Below are positions 9,179-18,137 of a stretch of DNA of 64,000 bases, one piece after another. Each line of letters opens with the position of its first letter. The stretch's first letter is position 1. The translations under genes and the position numbers were made by a program. The DNA is from CAYMAZ01 sp964526285. GTDB taxonomy: Bacteria > Bacteroidota > Bacteroidia > Bacteroidales > DTU049. Location of the stretch: positions 62,001-126,000 of the forward strand of contig CAZGIW010000001.1 of the NCBI GenBank assembly GCA_964526285.1. Direction: 5' to 3'. Under the pieces are notes generated by a model. That model saw only the letters and a program-made list of their open reading frames with translations, searched no databases and was not told the origin of the DNA.

Positions 9179-9970
9179 ATGTCAGAATTTGTAGTTATTG
9201 CTTTGATAATTTCAGGCTTGCTGGTGGGTTTCATCAATACTTTGGCAGGAGGAGGCACAATTATTTCTCTTTCTCTTTTGCTTTTTTTGGGCCTCCCCGC
9301 CCCTGTTGCCAATGGCACAAACAGGGTTGCAGTGCTATTTCAGAATATGGTAGCAGTGAGAAATTTTAAAAAAAGCGGGATGCTCACCTCGGCAAAAGGA
9401 TTATGGTTGGGCATTCCCACCGTGATTGGCTCTTTGCTTGGGGCAAAAATTGCTGTGAATTTGCAACAGGATCTCATTGAAAAGGCAATAGCAATAGTTA
9501 TGATTATCATGCTTGTGTTTATCATTGCAAAACCTCAAAAATGGCTCAGAGGAAATGAGCTTTTATTTAATAAGCCAATTAACTGGAAGACATACATTTT
9601 GTTTTTTCTGGTGGGATTGTATGGAGGATTTATACATGTTGGTGTTGGATATTTTTTGCTTGCTGCTTTGGTGTTGAATTGTGGCTATGATCTTGTAAAA
9701 GCCAATGCAGTAAAAAACCTGTTGGTATTGCTCTATGTGCCTTTTACTCTTGTTGTGTTTGTTTGGCAGGATCAGGTAATATGGAAATACGGCCTTATAC
9801 ACGCTATTGGCAATGTGATTGGTGCCTGGATTGCCTCAAAGTATGCCGTAAAATGGGGAACCGGATTCGTGAGATGGATTATTGTGGTTGTGATTATTAT
9901 AAGTGTTGCCGACTTATTGAATGTGATTAACATAAAAAATGTGATACAATATTTGATGACAAATGGTTGA
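9179..9970 (+). CDS. TauE/SafE family sulfite/anion exporter-like membrane protein
   Basis: A 263-residue membrane protein with about 8 hydrophobic segments. The first-half motif GFINTLAGGGTIISLSLLL with GLPAPVANGTNRVAV, repeated in weaker form in the second half (GGFIHVGVGYFLLAALV with KANAVKNLLVLLY), is characteristic of the TauE/SafE (DUF81) family. Members export sulfite, sulfoacetate or other small organic anions, but many are uncharacterised. The sulfur-assimilation gene cysH is about 2.6 kb downstream, which is suggestive but not an operon link. The gene appears to be transcribed from a leaderless promoter directly at its ATG. Confidence 0.83.
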   Translation: MSEFVVIALIISGLLVGFINTLAGGGTIISLSLLLFLGLPAPVANGTNRVAVLFQNMVAVRNFKKSGMLTSAKGLWLGIPTVIGSLLGAKIAVNLQQDLIEKAIAIVMIIMLVFIIAKPQKWLRGNELLFNKPINWKTYILFFLVGLYGGFIHVGVGYFLLAALVLNCGYDLVKANAVKNLLVLLYVPFTLVVFVWQDQVIWKYGLIHAIGNVIGAWIASKYAVKWGTGFVRWIIVVVIIISVADLLNVINIKNVIQYLMTNG

Positions 9971-10001
9971 TTTGTCTGCTCAGTGATTATATTTATATTT
10001 G
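9971..10001 (+). promoter_or_regulatory. Complete Bacteroidota promoter of queE (TTTG-N19-TATATTTG)
   Basis: TTTG at 9971-9974 and TATATTTG at 9994-10001 are separated by exactly 19 bases, the textbook Bacteroidota -33/-7 arrangement. The expected transcription start lies at or next to the queE ATG at 10006, so the mRNA is probably leaderless. The promoter begins directly after the stop codon of the upstream gene. Confidence 0.75.
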
Positions 10002-10005
10002 CAAA

Positions 10006-10620
10006 ATGAATATCAATCAATCACATCATCTGCCTGTTGTAGAACTTTTCAACAGCATACAAGGCGAAGGCTTACACACAGGCAAGCCGGCATTTTTTAT
10101 ACGATTGGCCGGTTGTGATGTTTGCTGCACCTGGTGTGATGAAAAAATTGCATGGGATGAATCGGTTTTTCCTGTAACAGACATTCAGCATATTGTTGAA
10201 GAAGTTATTACAAGCGGTGCAAATACAGTTGTTATTACCGGAGGAGAGCCTTTCAGGCATAACCTGACAGAATTAACAAAAGCGTTAGTTTCAAATAATA
10301 TCAGATGCATGGCTGAAACATCGGGCACAGCAGAAATTAGTGGAAACTGGCATTGGATTACACTTTCTCCCAAGCAACACCAGTCTCCCATTGAAAAAAA
10401 TTATTTTCGCGCAGATGAACTCAAAGTTGTTATACAAAAAGAAGAAGATTTAGGATGGGCAGAAATTAACGCCTCTAAGGTACAATCTCATGTTGTGCTA
10501 TATCTTCAGCCGGAGTGGGGGTGTTTTGATGAAATTTTGCCCCTTATTGTGCGTTATATAAAGGAAAATCCAAAATGGAGGTTATCTGTTCAGGTTCATA
10601 AGTTTATAAATATTCCGTGA
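10006..10620 (+). CDS. queE: 7-carboxy-7-deazaguanine synthase QueE
   Basis: QueE is a radical SAM enzyme that makes 7-carboxy-7-deazaguanine in queuosine and 7-deazaguanine synthesis. The start at 10006 gives 204 residues. The N-terminus has VVELFNSIQGEGLHTGKPAFFIRLAGC, followed by the cluster motif CDVCCTWCD; the last three cysteines fit the QueE-type CxxxCxxC spacing when counted with the preceding GC. VVITGGEPF is the SAM-binding GGE motif. I prefer the ATG at 10006 over an in-frame start at 9967 because a complete promoter lies between them. queC and queD are not in the window. Confidence 0.92.
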   Translation: MNINQSHHLPVVELFNSIQGEGLHTGKPAFFIRLAGCDVCCTWCDEKIAWDESVFPVTDIQHIVEEVITSGANTVVITGGEPFRHNLTELTKALVSNNIRCMAETSGTAEISGNWHWITLSPKQHQSPIEKNYFRADELKVVIQKEEDLGWAEINASKVQSHVVLYLQPEWGCFDEILPLIVRYIKENPKWRLSVQVHKFINIP

Positions 10621-10645
10621 TTCATATTTTTATACAAAACAAATC

Positions 10646-12589
10646 ATGAAAAAATTTTATACATCATTTCTGATTTTAATACTGATAACTGTTATTTCAG
10701 GGATGCCCGCATGTGCGCAGAAGCAAAAACTGACCACTAAAAACAAAAAGGCCATTTCAGCATATAATAATGGCTTACAGTATTTTGATAGTCGTAAACT
10801 GTTTCAGGCTGAAGAAGAATTCAAAAAGGCCATCAGCATAGATCCTTCTTTTCTTGAAGCAAGGCAATTGCTGGCAACATTGTATGAAGAAACAAAAAAA
10901 AATGAGCTTGCAATTGAACAGTATTCAAAAATTCAGGAAATAAATCCGGATTTTTTCCCCAATAATTATTATTTACTTGGGAATTTATTAATGAAAGAGG
11001 GCCGGTATGAAGAAGCATTGAAAAACTATGAGTCTTTTGTGGCATTGAATAATGTAAGTGAAATAATAAAAAAATCCGCAGAAGAGCAAATTCCACCGGC
11101 ACAATTTGCAATTGAAATGAAAAAAAATCCGGTGCCATTTCAACCGGAGAATTTAGGCTCTGCTATTAATACGCCAAACGGAGAGTACTCTCCCACCCTT
11201 ACTGCAGACGAGGAAATATTATACTTTACCAAACTCAGGCCAAGAGACGAATATACCATGTGTGCCACCTGCAAATACGAAGAAGATTTTTTTGTAAGTC
11301 AAAAAGTTAACGGGCAATGGACTCAGGCCAGGCCATTGGGGCATCCCATTAATACTCATGGTAATGAAGGAGCAGCCACAATTTCGCCCGATGGGATGTA
11401 TTTTATTTATACAGCCTGCAACAGATCTGACGGACACGGTAGTTGTGATCTGTATATTTCCGAAAGAGAAGGAGGGAAGTGGACAAGACCTGAAAACATG
11501 GGGCCTGTTGTAAACAGCAGCAAATGGGACAGCCAGCCCAGCATTGCGCCTGATGGTAAAACGCTGTATTTTGCCAGTGCCAGAGAAGGAAATATGGATA
11601 TTTATGTTTCAGTGATGGATGATAACGGACAGTGGCAAACTCCAGTAAATCTCGGTAAACCCATAAATACAGACAAGCAGGAAATGTCTCCCTTTATTCA
11701 TCCTGATGGCAGAACTTTGTATTTTATTTCTGACGGTCATCCGGGCATGGGCGGAAATGATATTTTTTTCACCCAAAAACAACCCAACGGAACATGGTCT
11801 GAACCGGTCAATCTGGGCTATCCAATCAACACACACAAGGATGAAGGGTTTTTTATTGTAAGTGCTTCGGGTACTACCGCCTATTTTGCTTCAGATCAAT
11901 TGGGAGGATATGGACACTATGATCTCTACAGTTTTGAACTGCCCGAAGAAGTACGACCAGACCCGGTGTATTATCTGAAAGGAATTATTACAAACAGGGT
12001 AACAAACGAACCCATCAGGGCAGAATTTGAATTGTTTGATATTAATTCAGGAACATTGGTGGTGAAATCATTTTCCGATGAAAAGGACGGATCTTTTCTT
12101 GTTTGTTTACCCGTAAATACAGATTATGCGCTTAATGTGAGCAAACAGGGATTTTTGTTCTGGTCAGAGCATTTTGGATTTGGTCAAACATCGGATATTG
12201 CAGAACCTTTTGTAAAAAACATAAAACTGCAACCAATTCAAACAGGGGAAATAGTGGTGATGAGAAATATTTTCTTTGATTTTGACAGTGATCAGCTGAA
12301 ACCGGAATCTGTTATTGAATTGAAAAAGCTTATTGAGTTGCTCAATGATAATGCCGGAATGCACATTGAAATACGGGGTCACACAGATAATGTAGGAACA
12401 GCACACTACAACAAAGGCTTATCAGAAAGAAGAGCCATGTCAGTTTATAATTATCTCATTCAGCAAGGAATAAAAAAAGAAAGATTGTCATATAAAGGTT
12501 ATGGAGACTCAATGCCAATAGCAACAAATGAAACGGATGAAGGCAGGGCATTGAACAGAAGAACTGAATTTAGGGTGACTAAAATTTAG
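10646..12589 (+). CDS. PorE-like outer-membrane-associated protein (TPR, PD40 propeller, OmpA)
   Basis: This 647-residue exported protein has a signal peptide ending near MPACAQ. TPR-like helices span about residues 35-140 (AISAYNNGLQYFDSRK, EEALKNYESFV). Five PD40/WD40-like propeller repeats span about 160-430 (SPDG/APDGKTLYFAS, HPDGRTLYFISDG). A carboxypeptidase-regulatory-like beta domain spans about 440-530 and a C-terminal OmpA peptidoglycan-binding domain about 540-647 (IFFDFDSDQLKPES, IEIRGHTDNVG, LNRRTEF). This domain order matches PorE, a periplasmic T9SS component of Porphyromonas gingivalis, but Bacteroidota often carry paralogues of this architecture, so T9SS function is an inference. 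The presence of five or six T9SS cargo genes in this window fits it. A cysteine at residue 23 might be a lipoprotein site, although the preceding residues are not a classic lipobox. Confidence 0.75.
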   Translation: MKKFYTSFLILILITVISGMPACAQKQKLTTKNKKAISAYNNGLQYFDSRKLFQAEEEFKKAISIDPSFLEARQLLATLYEETKKNELAIEQYSKIQEINPDFFPNNYYLLGNLLMKEGRYEEALKNYESFVALNNVSEIIKKSAEEQIPPAQFAIEMKKNPVPFQPENLGSAINTPNGEYSPTLTADEEILYFTKLRPRDEYTMCATCKYEEDFFVSQKVNGQWTQARPLGHPINTHGNEGAATISPDGMYFIYTACNRSDGHGSCDLYISEREGGKWTRPENMGPVVNSSKWDSQPSIAPDGKTLYFASAREGNMDIYVSVMDDNGQWQTPVNLGKPINTDKQEMSPFIHPDGRTLYFISDGHPGMGGNDIFFTQKQPNGTWSEPVNLGYPINTHKDEGFFIVSASGTTAYFASDQLGGYGHYDLYSFELPEEVRPDPVYYLKGIITNRVTNEPIRAEFELFDINSGTLVVKSFSDEKDGSFLVCLPVNTDYALNVSKQGFLFWSEHFGFGQTSDIAEPFVKNIKLQPIQTGEIVVMRNIFFDFDSDQLKPESVIELKKLIELLNDNAGMHIEIRGHTDNVGTAHYNKGLSERRAMSVYNYLIQQGIKKERLSYKGYGDSMPIATNETDEGRALNRRTEFRVTKI

Positions 12590-12597
12590 TAATTTTG
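12590..12597 (+). promoter_or_regulatory. -7 element of cysH promoter
   Basis: TAATTTTG followed by C overlaps the end of the preceding gene and lies 20 bases before the ATG at 12618, giving a predicted leader of about 16 bases. Confidence 0.5.
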
Positions 12598-12617
12598 CAG
12601 AAAACAGAATTGTGTTA

Positions 12618-13322
12618 ATGAATACAGAACAAATTGAGCAACTTGAAAAGAAATATCGCGGTGCAAAAGCTGAAGAAATAATACAGCTTGCAATAGAGAT
12701 TTTTGAAAATAAATTGAGTTTTGCCACCAGCCTGTCTGTTGAAGATCAGGTGGTTACGTATATGCTTTCTATGGTTTCCTCCAGGATTGATATTTTCACT
12801 TTGGACACAGGTCGCTTATTTCAGGAAACATACGACACCATTGAAAAAACAAATAAATTTTTCAACATCAACATACGTATTATTTTTCCAGAAAAGGAGC
12901 AGGTTGAAAACATGGTGAATGAAAAAGGGATTAATTGTTTTTATGAAAATGCAGAAAACAGGAAGGAATGCTGTACCATAAGAAAAACCAAACCTTTGCT
13001 TAAAACACTGCAGGATTATGAGGCCTGGATGACCGGATTAAGAAGAGAACAGTCGGTGACCAGGTTTGGTATGAAGAAAATTGAAAAAGATACACTGTCA
13101 GGGCTGGTAAAATTTAATCCTCTTGCCGACTGGACTGAACAGGAAACCTATGATTTTATTGAAAAACATGGGATTCCATTTAATGAATTACAAAACAAAG
13201 GATTTAGAAGTATCGGTTGTTTGCCATGCACACGACCAGTGAACAAAGATGATGATATTAGAGCGGGACGCTGGTGGTGGGAAAAGCCAGAACAAAAAGA
13301 ATGCGGACTACATAAAAAATAG
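12618..13322 (+). CDS. cysH: Phosphoadenylyl/adenylyl-sulfate reductase CysH
   Basis: CysH reduces activated sulfate to sulfite using thioredoxin. The 234-residue frame (ATG at 12618; a GTG two codons upstream is possible) carries FATSLSVEDQVV, the TLDTGRLF substrate loop, the paired cysteines ECCTIRKTKPL, and a C-terminal IGCLPCTRPV followed by RAGRWWWE and ECGLHKK. The CC...CxxC set is the [4Fe-4S] signature of APS (adenylylsulfate) reductases, and the ECGLH motif is the redox-active C-terminus. The substrate is therefore more likely APS than PAPS. The downstream lipoprotein gene begins one base after this stop, so the two are probably co-transcribed. Confidence 0.92.
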   Translation: MNTEQIEQLEKKYRGAKAEEIIQLAIEIFENKLSFATSLSVEDQVVTYMLSMVSSRIDIFTLDTGRLFQETYDTIEKTNKFFNINIRIIFPEKEQVENMVNEKGINCFYENAENRKECCTIRKTKPLLKTLQDYEAWMTGLRREQSVTRFGMKKIEKDTLSGLVKFNPLADWTEQETYDFIEKHGIPFNELQNKGFRSIGCLPCTRPVNKDDDIRAGRWWWEKPEQKECGLHKK

Positions 13323-13323
13323 T

Positions 13324-13782
13324 ATGAAACATATTTTGCTTGCTTTATGTGTTGTTTCTTTGCTCTTTTTCTCATGCAGAAATAAAGTAAAAATTGTAGA
13401 AATTGAAGATTTTCCATCTGATTCATTAATTGAAAAGTCAAAAATGATTGACATTTTTGTGGATGCGTTTCTTATTGAAGCTGCTTTGTACAAAGCCCAA
13501 TCGGAGGGAAGAAGTGTTCAGGAATATACTGCTTTTTACTATGACTTTTTTTTCAAAAAACATCAGGTTTCTAAACACAGAATACATAAATCAACGGAAT
13601 ACTATTCTGCAAACAAAATGATGGAAGATATTATTCTTCAGGTTGTTACGCTTTTGGTTGAGCTTGATTTAAGTGTTGCCGGAGATCAGAACAGAATGCC
13701 GGAAGAAGCTACGCCCCATGATAATGTTGGGCCAGCCTGGTTAAAAAACATACCATTACCCGAAGATGAACAAACTGAATAG
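13324..13782 (+). CDS. DUF4296-like lipoprotein
   Basis: The chosen start at 13324 gives a 152-residue lipoprotein with a clear signal and lipobox (MKHILLALCVVSLLFFSC, acylated at Cys18). Starting further upstream at 13249 would bury this signal behind 25 residues and overlap cysH. The mature part has the pattern typical of DUF4296 (MIDIFVDAFLIEAALY, YYDFFFKKHQVSKHRIHKS, followed by MMEDIILQVVTLL). The function of this family is unknown. It begins one base after cysH and is followed after 6 bases by a membrane protein gene. Confidence 0.75.
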   Translation: MKHILLALCVVSLLFFSCRNKVKIVEIEDFPSDSLIEKSKMIDIFVDAFLIEAALYKAQSEGRSVQEYTAFYYDFFFKKHQVSKHRIHKSTEYYSANKMMEDIILQVVTLLVELDLSVAGDQNRMPEEATPHDNVGPAWLKNIPLPEDEQTE

Positions 13783-13788
13783 GACATA

Positions 13789-14559
13789 ATGAAGCAACAT
13801 CATGTCTCAGTATTTATTAAACACAGCGCTACTATAGTTTTTACTGCTTTGTTGTCTCTTATAGTAATAAAAGCTGATTTTGAAATTTTCAACATTCAGC
13901 TTAAAACAAATGAAAAAAGCACAATAACAGGCTGTCTTCTTCTTTTTTTAATAATTTGTGGTTGGTATTCAGTCAACGTGAAATTAAAACACATACAGTA
14001 TAAAAATAGTAGTAAAGACAAAATTACAGAGATTGGAAAATTGGTAAAAATGCTTTTTTACACAGGTGTATTTATGAATATTCTGTTGTCTTTGGTTGCC
14101 ATGAAATCATTGTTTGGTGTTATTCCCGATACCCCCGAAGCTCCTGTTTATGTGAAATTGCTTTTTATTCTTTTAATAATTGCAACACTGGCGGTTTGGT
14201 TTTATGAGTTGTCGATAATTCAAAACAAGGGAAAAAATCAAACTTATAAAAAACCCAGACATCCAGAAGTTTTGTCTGATATTTTGATGATGTTATATGC
14301 TGGTTTTTCATTGGTGTTTGTATGGAAAAACCTTGTGATATCCAATATTTCTCAAATGAATTTTTCCATGCCCATAAAAGATATTTTGTCAGTTATTTTA
14401 CTGGGATTTGCATATATAGTGATATGTTTACCAGTACAAAGAGTCTATTATTTGGAAGAATCTTTGAACAAAGAAAATAATAATACTGGAAAAAGAATTA
14501 TGTTATTTCATATTGGAGGCGTCGTTGTTGGAGCACTACTCCCTATGATTACATTTTAA
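13789..14559 (+). CDS. Uncharacterised multi-pass membrane protein
   Basis: I do not recognise this 256-residue protein. It has about seven hydrophobic stretches (near residues 14-28, 47-61, 88-105, 121-140, 162-176, 200-215 and 240-254), separated by short basic or polar loops, with no charged catalytic motif in the membrane. It starts 6 bases after the DUF4296 lipoprotein gene, so the two are likely co-expressed and could act together at the envelope. It converges with the lipoprotein gene to its right, the two stops being 2 bases apart. No transporter signature is apparent. Confidence 0.7.
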   Translation: MKQHHVSVFIKHSATIVFTALLSLIVIKADFEIFNIQLKTNEKSTITGCLLLFLIICGWYSVNVKLKHIQYKNSSKDKITEIGKLVKMLFYTGVFMNILLSLVAMKSLFGVIPDTPEAPVYVKLLFILLIIATLAVWFYELSIIQNKGKNQTYKKPRHPEVLSDILMMLYAGFSLVFVWKNLVISNISQMNFSMPIKDILSVILLGFAYIVICLPVQRVYYLEESLNKENNNTGKRIMLFHIGGVVVGALLPMITF

Positions 14560-14561
14560 TC

Positions 14562-14984
14562 CTATTGTTTTGTGTAAGTTGCTGTGATTGTATCTGTGTC
14601 AATTCCTGTTTTAACGGTATAGGAAAACGCGATGGATTTTTGATTGGCCTCCATCAGTCCGTTTCCTTTAACGGTGTAATCTCCGTTACACATTTGTTGC
14701 TGGTCAATTGAGACAGAAGAACCCGCAATGACGCCAATGGCCTTTTCTGCCGATCCAAGAGAATGAAAGTTATTCAGAAATACATTTGTTTCATTTGCAG
14801 GATCTGCTTCAACCACAACAGTATATGTGAGCTGAGAAGCCTCAACACATGTCCACGTTCCGATGAATTTTTCACGGGCATTTGCAGGATCGCCATCATC
14901 AGGATTATCAGGCTCACAAGAATTAAAAGTAAAAGTAAAAATTCCGGCAATAAAAATGGCAAAAAGTATTCGAATTGTTCTCAT
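14562..14984 (-). CDS. Small lipoprotein, lipocalin-like
   Basis: A 140-residue lipoprotein with a signal ending in FTFNSC. After an acidic, Asp/Pro-rich linker (EPDNPDDGDPANA) the core starts with REKFIGTWTC, a pattern common in lipocalin-like Bacteroidota lipoproteins, and continues as alternating beta-type sequence with paired cysteines (TWTC and QQMCNGDY) and a C-terminal ITATYTKQ. Function is unknown. It is followed on the same strand by another lipoprotein and a T9SS protein, but gaps of about 100 bases argue against tight coupling. Confidence 0.7.
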   Translation of the reverse strand: MRTIRILFAIFIAGIFTFTFNSCEPDNPDDGDPANAREKFIGTWTCVEASQLTYTVVVEADPANETNVFLNNFHSLGSAEKAIGVIAGSSVSIDQQQMCNGDYTVKGNGLMEANQKSIAFSYTVKTGIDTDTITATYTKQ

Positions 14985-15087
14985 AATGTGAAGTATTTAT
15001 AAAAAGACAATTGTAACAAAAATTAAACCAATATTGAAATACAAAAATAATAAATTTATTTTGTAATAAGTAAAAATCCCAATCAAA

Positions 15088-15645
15088 TTAAAAACGAAAG
15101 GAGTTAAAGTAATCAACAACAATGTTTTGCTGAATATCAACGGCTGTATTATGCACTCCTATTTGGTATAGTCTGTTGTTAACAAGAACAGATCTGTGCC
15201 ATGATCTTATCATTGTGCTTGTTGTTTCATAATCAATGGCATGACAATCATTCAACATCAGGGTTTGATGTTCAATAATATCAGCACCGGTATTGTCGGC
15301 CACACCATTCATGGAAGTAAACAGAAGTTCATTTGCATCATACTTATTGATATATTCTTGCGGATAATCAGTGTAAGAAAGAATAAACGACATTGATTCA
15401 GAAAACTCACAATAGTAAAAATGAGTTTCAAGATTTCCCAAATCTGATTCAACAATTTCAGAAAAAATTTGAGGTTCAGAAGGAAATGAGATTTCAAACA
15501 GACCATCATCTGATTGAATGTGATGGTTTAGTTCAATGTGTGTTTGTTTAGAAACAGATTCCGGCTGTTCTTCAGATGTTGATGATATATTGCACGATAC
15601 CATCAAAAGCAGAACAGCCGGGATTAAATATTTTAGATTGTTCAA
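15088..15645 (-). CDS. Uncharacterised lipoprotein
   Basis: A 185-residue lipoprotein with a lipobox in VLLLMVSC (Cys18). The mature region begins with a Ser/Glu-rich linker, then a domain with DDGLFEISFPSEPQIF and, near the end, RSWHRSVLVNNRLYQIGV. This resembles small periplasmic proteins that have a PsbP/MOG1-like fold, although I cannot assign it firmly. It lies 6 bases downstream of the T9SS protein gene at 15652-16536 on the same strand, so those two are probably an operon. Confidence 0.7.
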   Translation of the reverse strand: MNNLKYLIPAVLLLMVSCNISSTSEEQPESVSKQTHIELNHHIQSDDGLFEISFPSEPQIFSEIVESDLGNLETHFYYCEFSESMSFILSYTDYPQEYINKYDANELLFTSMNGVADNTGADIIEHQTLMLNDCHAIDYETTSTMIRSWHRSVLVNNRLYQIGVHNTAVDIQQNIVVDYFNSFRF

Positions 15646-15651
15646 AATAAA

Positions 15652-16536
15652 TTATCTTAAAATTTTAATTTTGTAATGATAGGTATTTGAATTTTGTTGA
15701 ATAACGGCATTATAAATACCATTTGATAAATGCTGAACATTCAGGAAGAAAGAGCTATTTTGCATTTGTTCATTAATCACAAGTTTTCCTGTCATGTCAT
15801 ACACATAAACATCAGATTGTCCTTCTCCGGGCAGAGAAAAGAACACCTGATCTGTAGCAGGATTGGGATAAACAGAAGTTCCAAGTAGCTGCATGGTTCC
15901 AATGCCGTCTGTTGAGGTATATTCCATACTCAGGTTGTCAATAAAAAGAGCAGACCCAATTTGTGGGTTAAATCCTCCGGATGAAACTAGCAAAATATTC
16001 ATTGAATCGGGTGTTTCTGTAAGAGTTACATTAAATTGGAAAGGAGTATAGGAAGAAACAACAGCATTAACTATAGACCCTGTCATTCCGATAGTGTCGC
16101 GCTGATTGGTTGTTGGGTTCCACTTGGTAAAAACAGCAGCAATCATTCCGGTATCTCCGTTAACACCAAGATATTTAAAATTGCCTAAAATTTTTGTTGG
16201 TCTCACATTAACAAGAGGAGCCCCTGCAGATGTAAAAGTAAGACCACCACCCATTAAGTCGATCGCCATGTCAGAAAGGGACGCAATGCCTGGAAGAGCC
16301 ATCAGGCTTGCATCTTTGGTTTCAATCAATGCAGCAAAATTACCTGTATGCGCATCGGTTGTTTTGGATAAGGTGTAAATTTGATATACAAATAAGTCAA
16401 CAGTGAGCCCATACCATGATTGAGGGTGGTTATCATCAGTCCAGTTTTCAAAATCAGCATTTGGAATGGGATTCTGTGAAAAGCTGTGAAATGAAAACAC
16501 AGCACAGATTAGAAGAATAATAACATTTCTTTTCAT
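15652..16536 (-). CDS. T9SS-exported protein, PCMD-like beta-sandwich
   Basis: A 294-residue secreted protein: signal peptide (VIILLICAVFSFHSFSQ), then NPIPNADFENWTDDNHPQSWYG, the opening typical of putative carbohydrate-binding PCMD-like domains, and a beta-rich domain to about residue 210. The C-terminal 80 residues are a type A sorting signal: VYPNPATDQVFF, VYDMTGKLV, LSNGIYNAVI and the final basic strand YKIKILR. The protein should cross the outer membrane through T9SS and be attached to the surface or released. Ligand unknown. It is probably co-transcribed with the downstream lipoprotein gene. Confidence 0.8.
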   Translation of the reverse strand: MKRNVIILLICAVFSFHSFSQNPIPNADFENWTDDNHPQSWYGLTVDLFVYQIYTLSKTTDAHTGNFAALIETKDASLMALPGIASLSDMAIDLMGGGLTFTSAGAPLVNVRPTKILGNFKYLGVNGDTGMIAAVFTKWNPTTNQRDTIGMTGSIVNAVVSSYTPFQFNVTLTETPDSMNILLVSSGGFNPQIGSALFIDNLSMEYTSTDGIGTMQLLGTSVYPNPATDQVFFSLPGEGQSDVYVYDMTGKLVINEQMQNSSFFLNVQHLSNGIYNAVIQQNSNTYHYKIKILR

Positions 16537-16608
16537 TGCTTTTTATTTTTTTGACAAAAATAACCTAAAGAAGCAAAATAAAAGAAAAAAAATATTAACA
16601 AACAAATG

Positions 16609-18054
16609 TTAAATATTTGATTGATAATTTGTAGGTTTAATAAGGTGTGTAGCAATTATTGCAGTAATAAGAGACACGACAAAAGTTAAAATAAGACAGC
16701 TAATAAATTCTTCCATACCGGTTTGTATCCATACAATTGTAAAAACAATACCTGTAATAATTGTTAAAAAGGCTGCTTTTGCATGAAATTTTTTCCAGAA
16801 AAGGGATAGTATAATGACTACAGAAAAAGTATCACCAATTCCTGCCCACACATATTTCACAATATTATAAATTAGGTTTTCTCTTGCAGCCAGAGCAAAT
16901 CCAAAAGCAAGCAATGACAGTATGGTTGTTATTATTCTTGACCTTTTCAATTGGTTTTCGTTATTTTTATTCTTCCAGCTATCACTGATTTCTGTTGCAG
17001 ACAGAATCAAAAGAGAATTGGCAGTTGATATCATTGCTGCAAAAGCCCCTGTAATAAGTATTGCTGCAATTACAGGAGGAAAGATGGTTAGAATGACAGC
17101 GGGCATTACAGTTTCTCTGTCGGGAATGGCTTGTGGCCCAAACATAGCCAGTCCAATCCAACCAAGAAGCAGTGCACCGGTATATGCAAAAACAGTCCAA
17201 AAAATCCCGATATTTCTTCCAATGATAGCCTGTTTTCTGTTTTTAATTGCCATAAAGCGTGTTGCCAACTGAGGCATTCCTCCCAGATATCCAAACATCC
17301 AACTGAAGCCGCTGACAATGATAACACCAGCCCCAAATCCTTTGGCTGCGCCGGTAAACGATGAATATTCAGGTCCTGATTTGTGCAAAGCTTCGGAGAT
17401 GGATGATGCAAATACGTCCGGATTGTTGGCAAGGTAAATAAAACCCACAATTGGACCAATAACGAGTGTTATAAACATCAATACTGCCTGAATCACATCA
17501 GTATATACAACACTTTTAAAACCCCCATAAATTGTGTATGGAACAACAAAAAGCACAATAATAATAATGCCCAAACGCAAATCAAGCTGAAACATTTCAT
17601 TAATTGTCTTACCGCCTCCAATAAATTGAGCTCCAATATAAAAGAAAAAGAAAAATGCAATTATAAGACTGCCCGTAATTTGCATATATTTACCTACAAT
17701 ACCATGTCTTTTAGAAATATACTCCATAAAGGAATTTGCATTGTATTTTTCAGCTTCATCGCGTAACCTGACAGCAATAAAAATCCAACCAAGCAAAATA
17801 CCAAGAACACAGCCAATGGCTGTCCAAATTTCTGTTAATCCCAGGGCATAGGCTGCACCGGGCAATCCAAGGAGTGCCCATGCAGATTCTCCGGTTGCCC
17901 TTTCTGATAATGCAGCAGCCCAACCGGGTAAATTTCTGCCGGCGATGGCATAATCTTCAGAGCTTTTTACTTTTTTTCCAACGTATAGACCAACCAGTGT
18001 AATGAAAAGCATGTAGATAATCATTACAGTTAGCAAAAGTCCCTGTCCTTCCAT
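16609..18054 (-). CDS. Sodium:solute symporter (SSS family, PutP-like)
   Basis: A 481-residue inner-membrane transporter with about 13 hydrophobic segments. Features of the SSS family include GLYVGKKVKSSEDYAIAGRNLPGWAAALSERATGESAWALLGLPG in the first helices, YTDVIQAVLMF, and GAFAAMISTANSLLILSATEISD, the helix that contributes to the Na+ site. The sequence is closest in appearance to PutP/PanF-type symporters, but the substrate cannot be told from sequence alone. The gene stands alone, about 70 bases from its downstream neighbour. Confidence 0.87.
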   Translation of the reverse strand: MEGQGLLLTVMIIYMLFITLVGLYVGKKVKSSEDYAIAGRNLPGWAAALSERATGESAWALLGLPGAAYALGLTEIWTAIGCVLGILLGWIFIAVRLRDEAEKYNANSFMEYISKRHGIVGKYMQITGSLIIAFFFFFYIGAQFIGGGKTINEMFQLDLRLGIIIIVLFVVPYTIYGGFKSVVYTDVIQAVLMFITLVIGPIVGFIYLANNPDVFASSISEALHKSGPEYSSFTGAAKGFGAGVIIVSGFSWMFGYLGGMPQLATRFMAIKNRKQAIIGRNIGIFWTVFAYTGALLLGWIGLAMFGPQAIPDRETVMPAVILTIFPPVIAAILITGAFAAMISTANSLLILSATEISDSWKNKNNENQLKRSRIITTILSLLAFGFALAARENLIYNIVKYVWAGIGDTFSVVIILSLFWKKFHAKAAFLTIITGIVFTIVWIQTGMEEFISCLILTFVVSLITAIIATHLIKPTNYQSNI

Positions 18055-18098
18055 TTCAGAATTTTTTTACAATATTAAAAAAAAATGAGTAAAAAGCT

Positions 18099-18106
18099 TA
18101 AATTTG
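18099..18106 (+). promoter_or_regulatory. -7 element of RNase H gene
   Basis: TAAATTTG followed by C lies 31 bases before the predicted TTG start of the RNase H gene, giving a leader of about 28 bases. Confidence 0.45.
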
Positions 18107-18137
18107 CTGATTGTAAATAATCAATATCGTTATTAGA

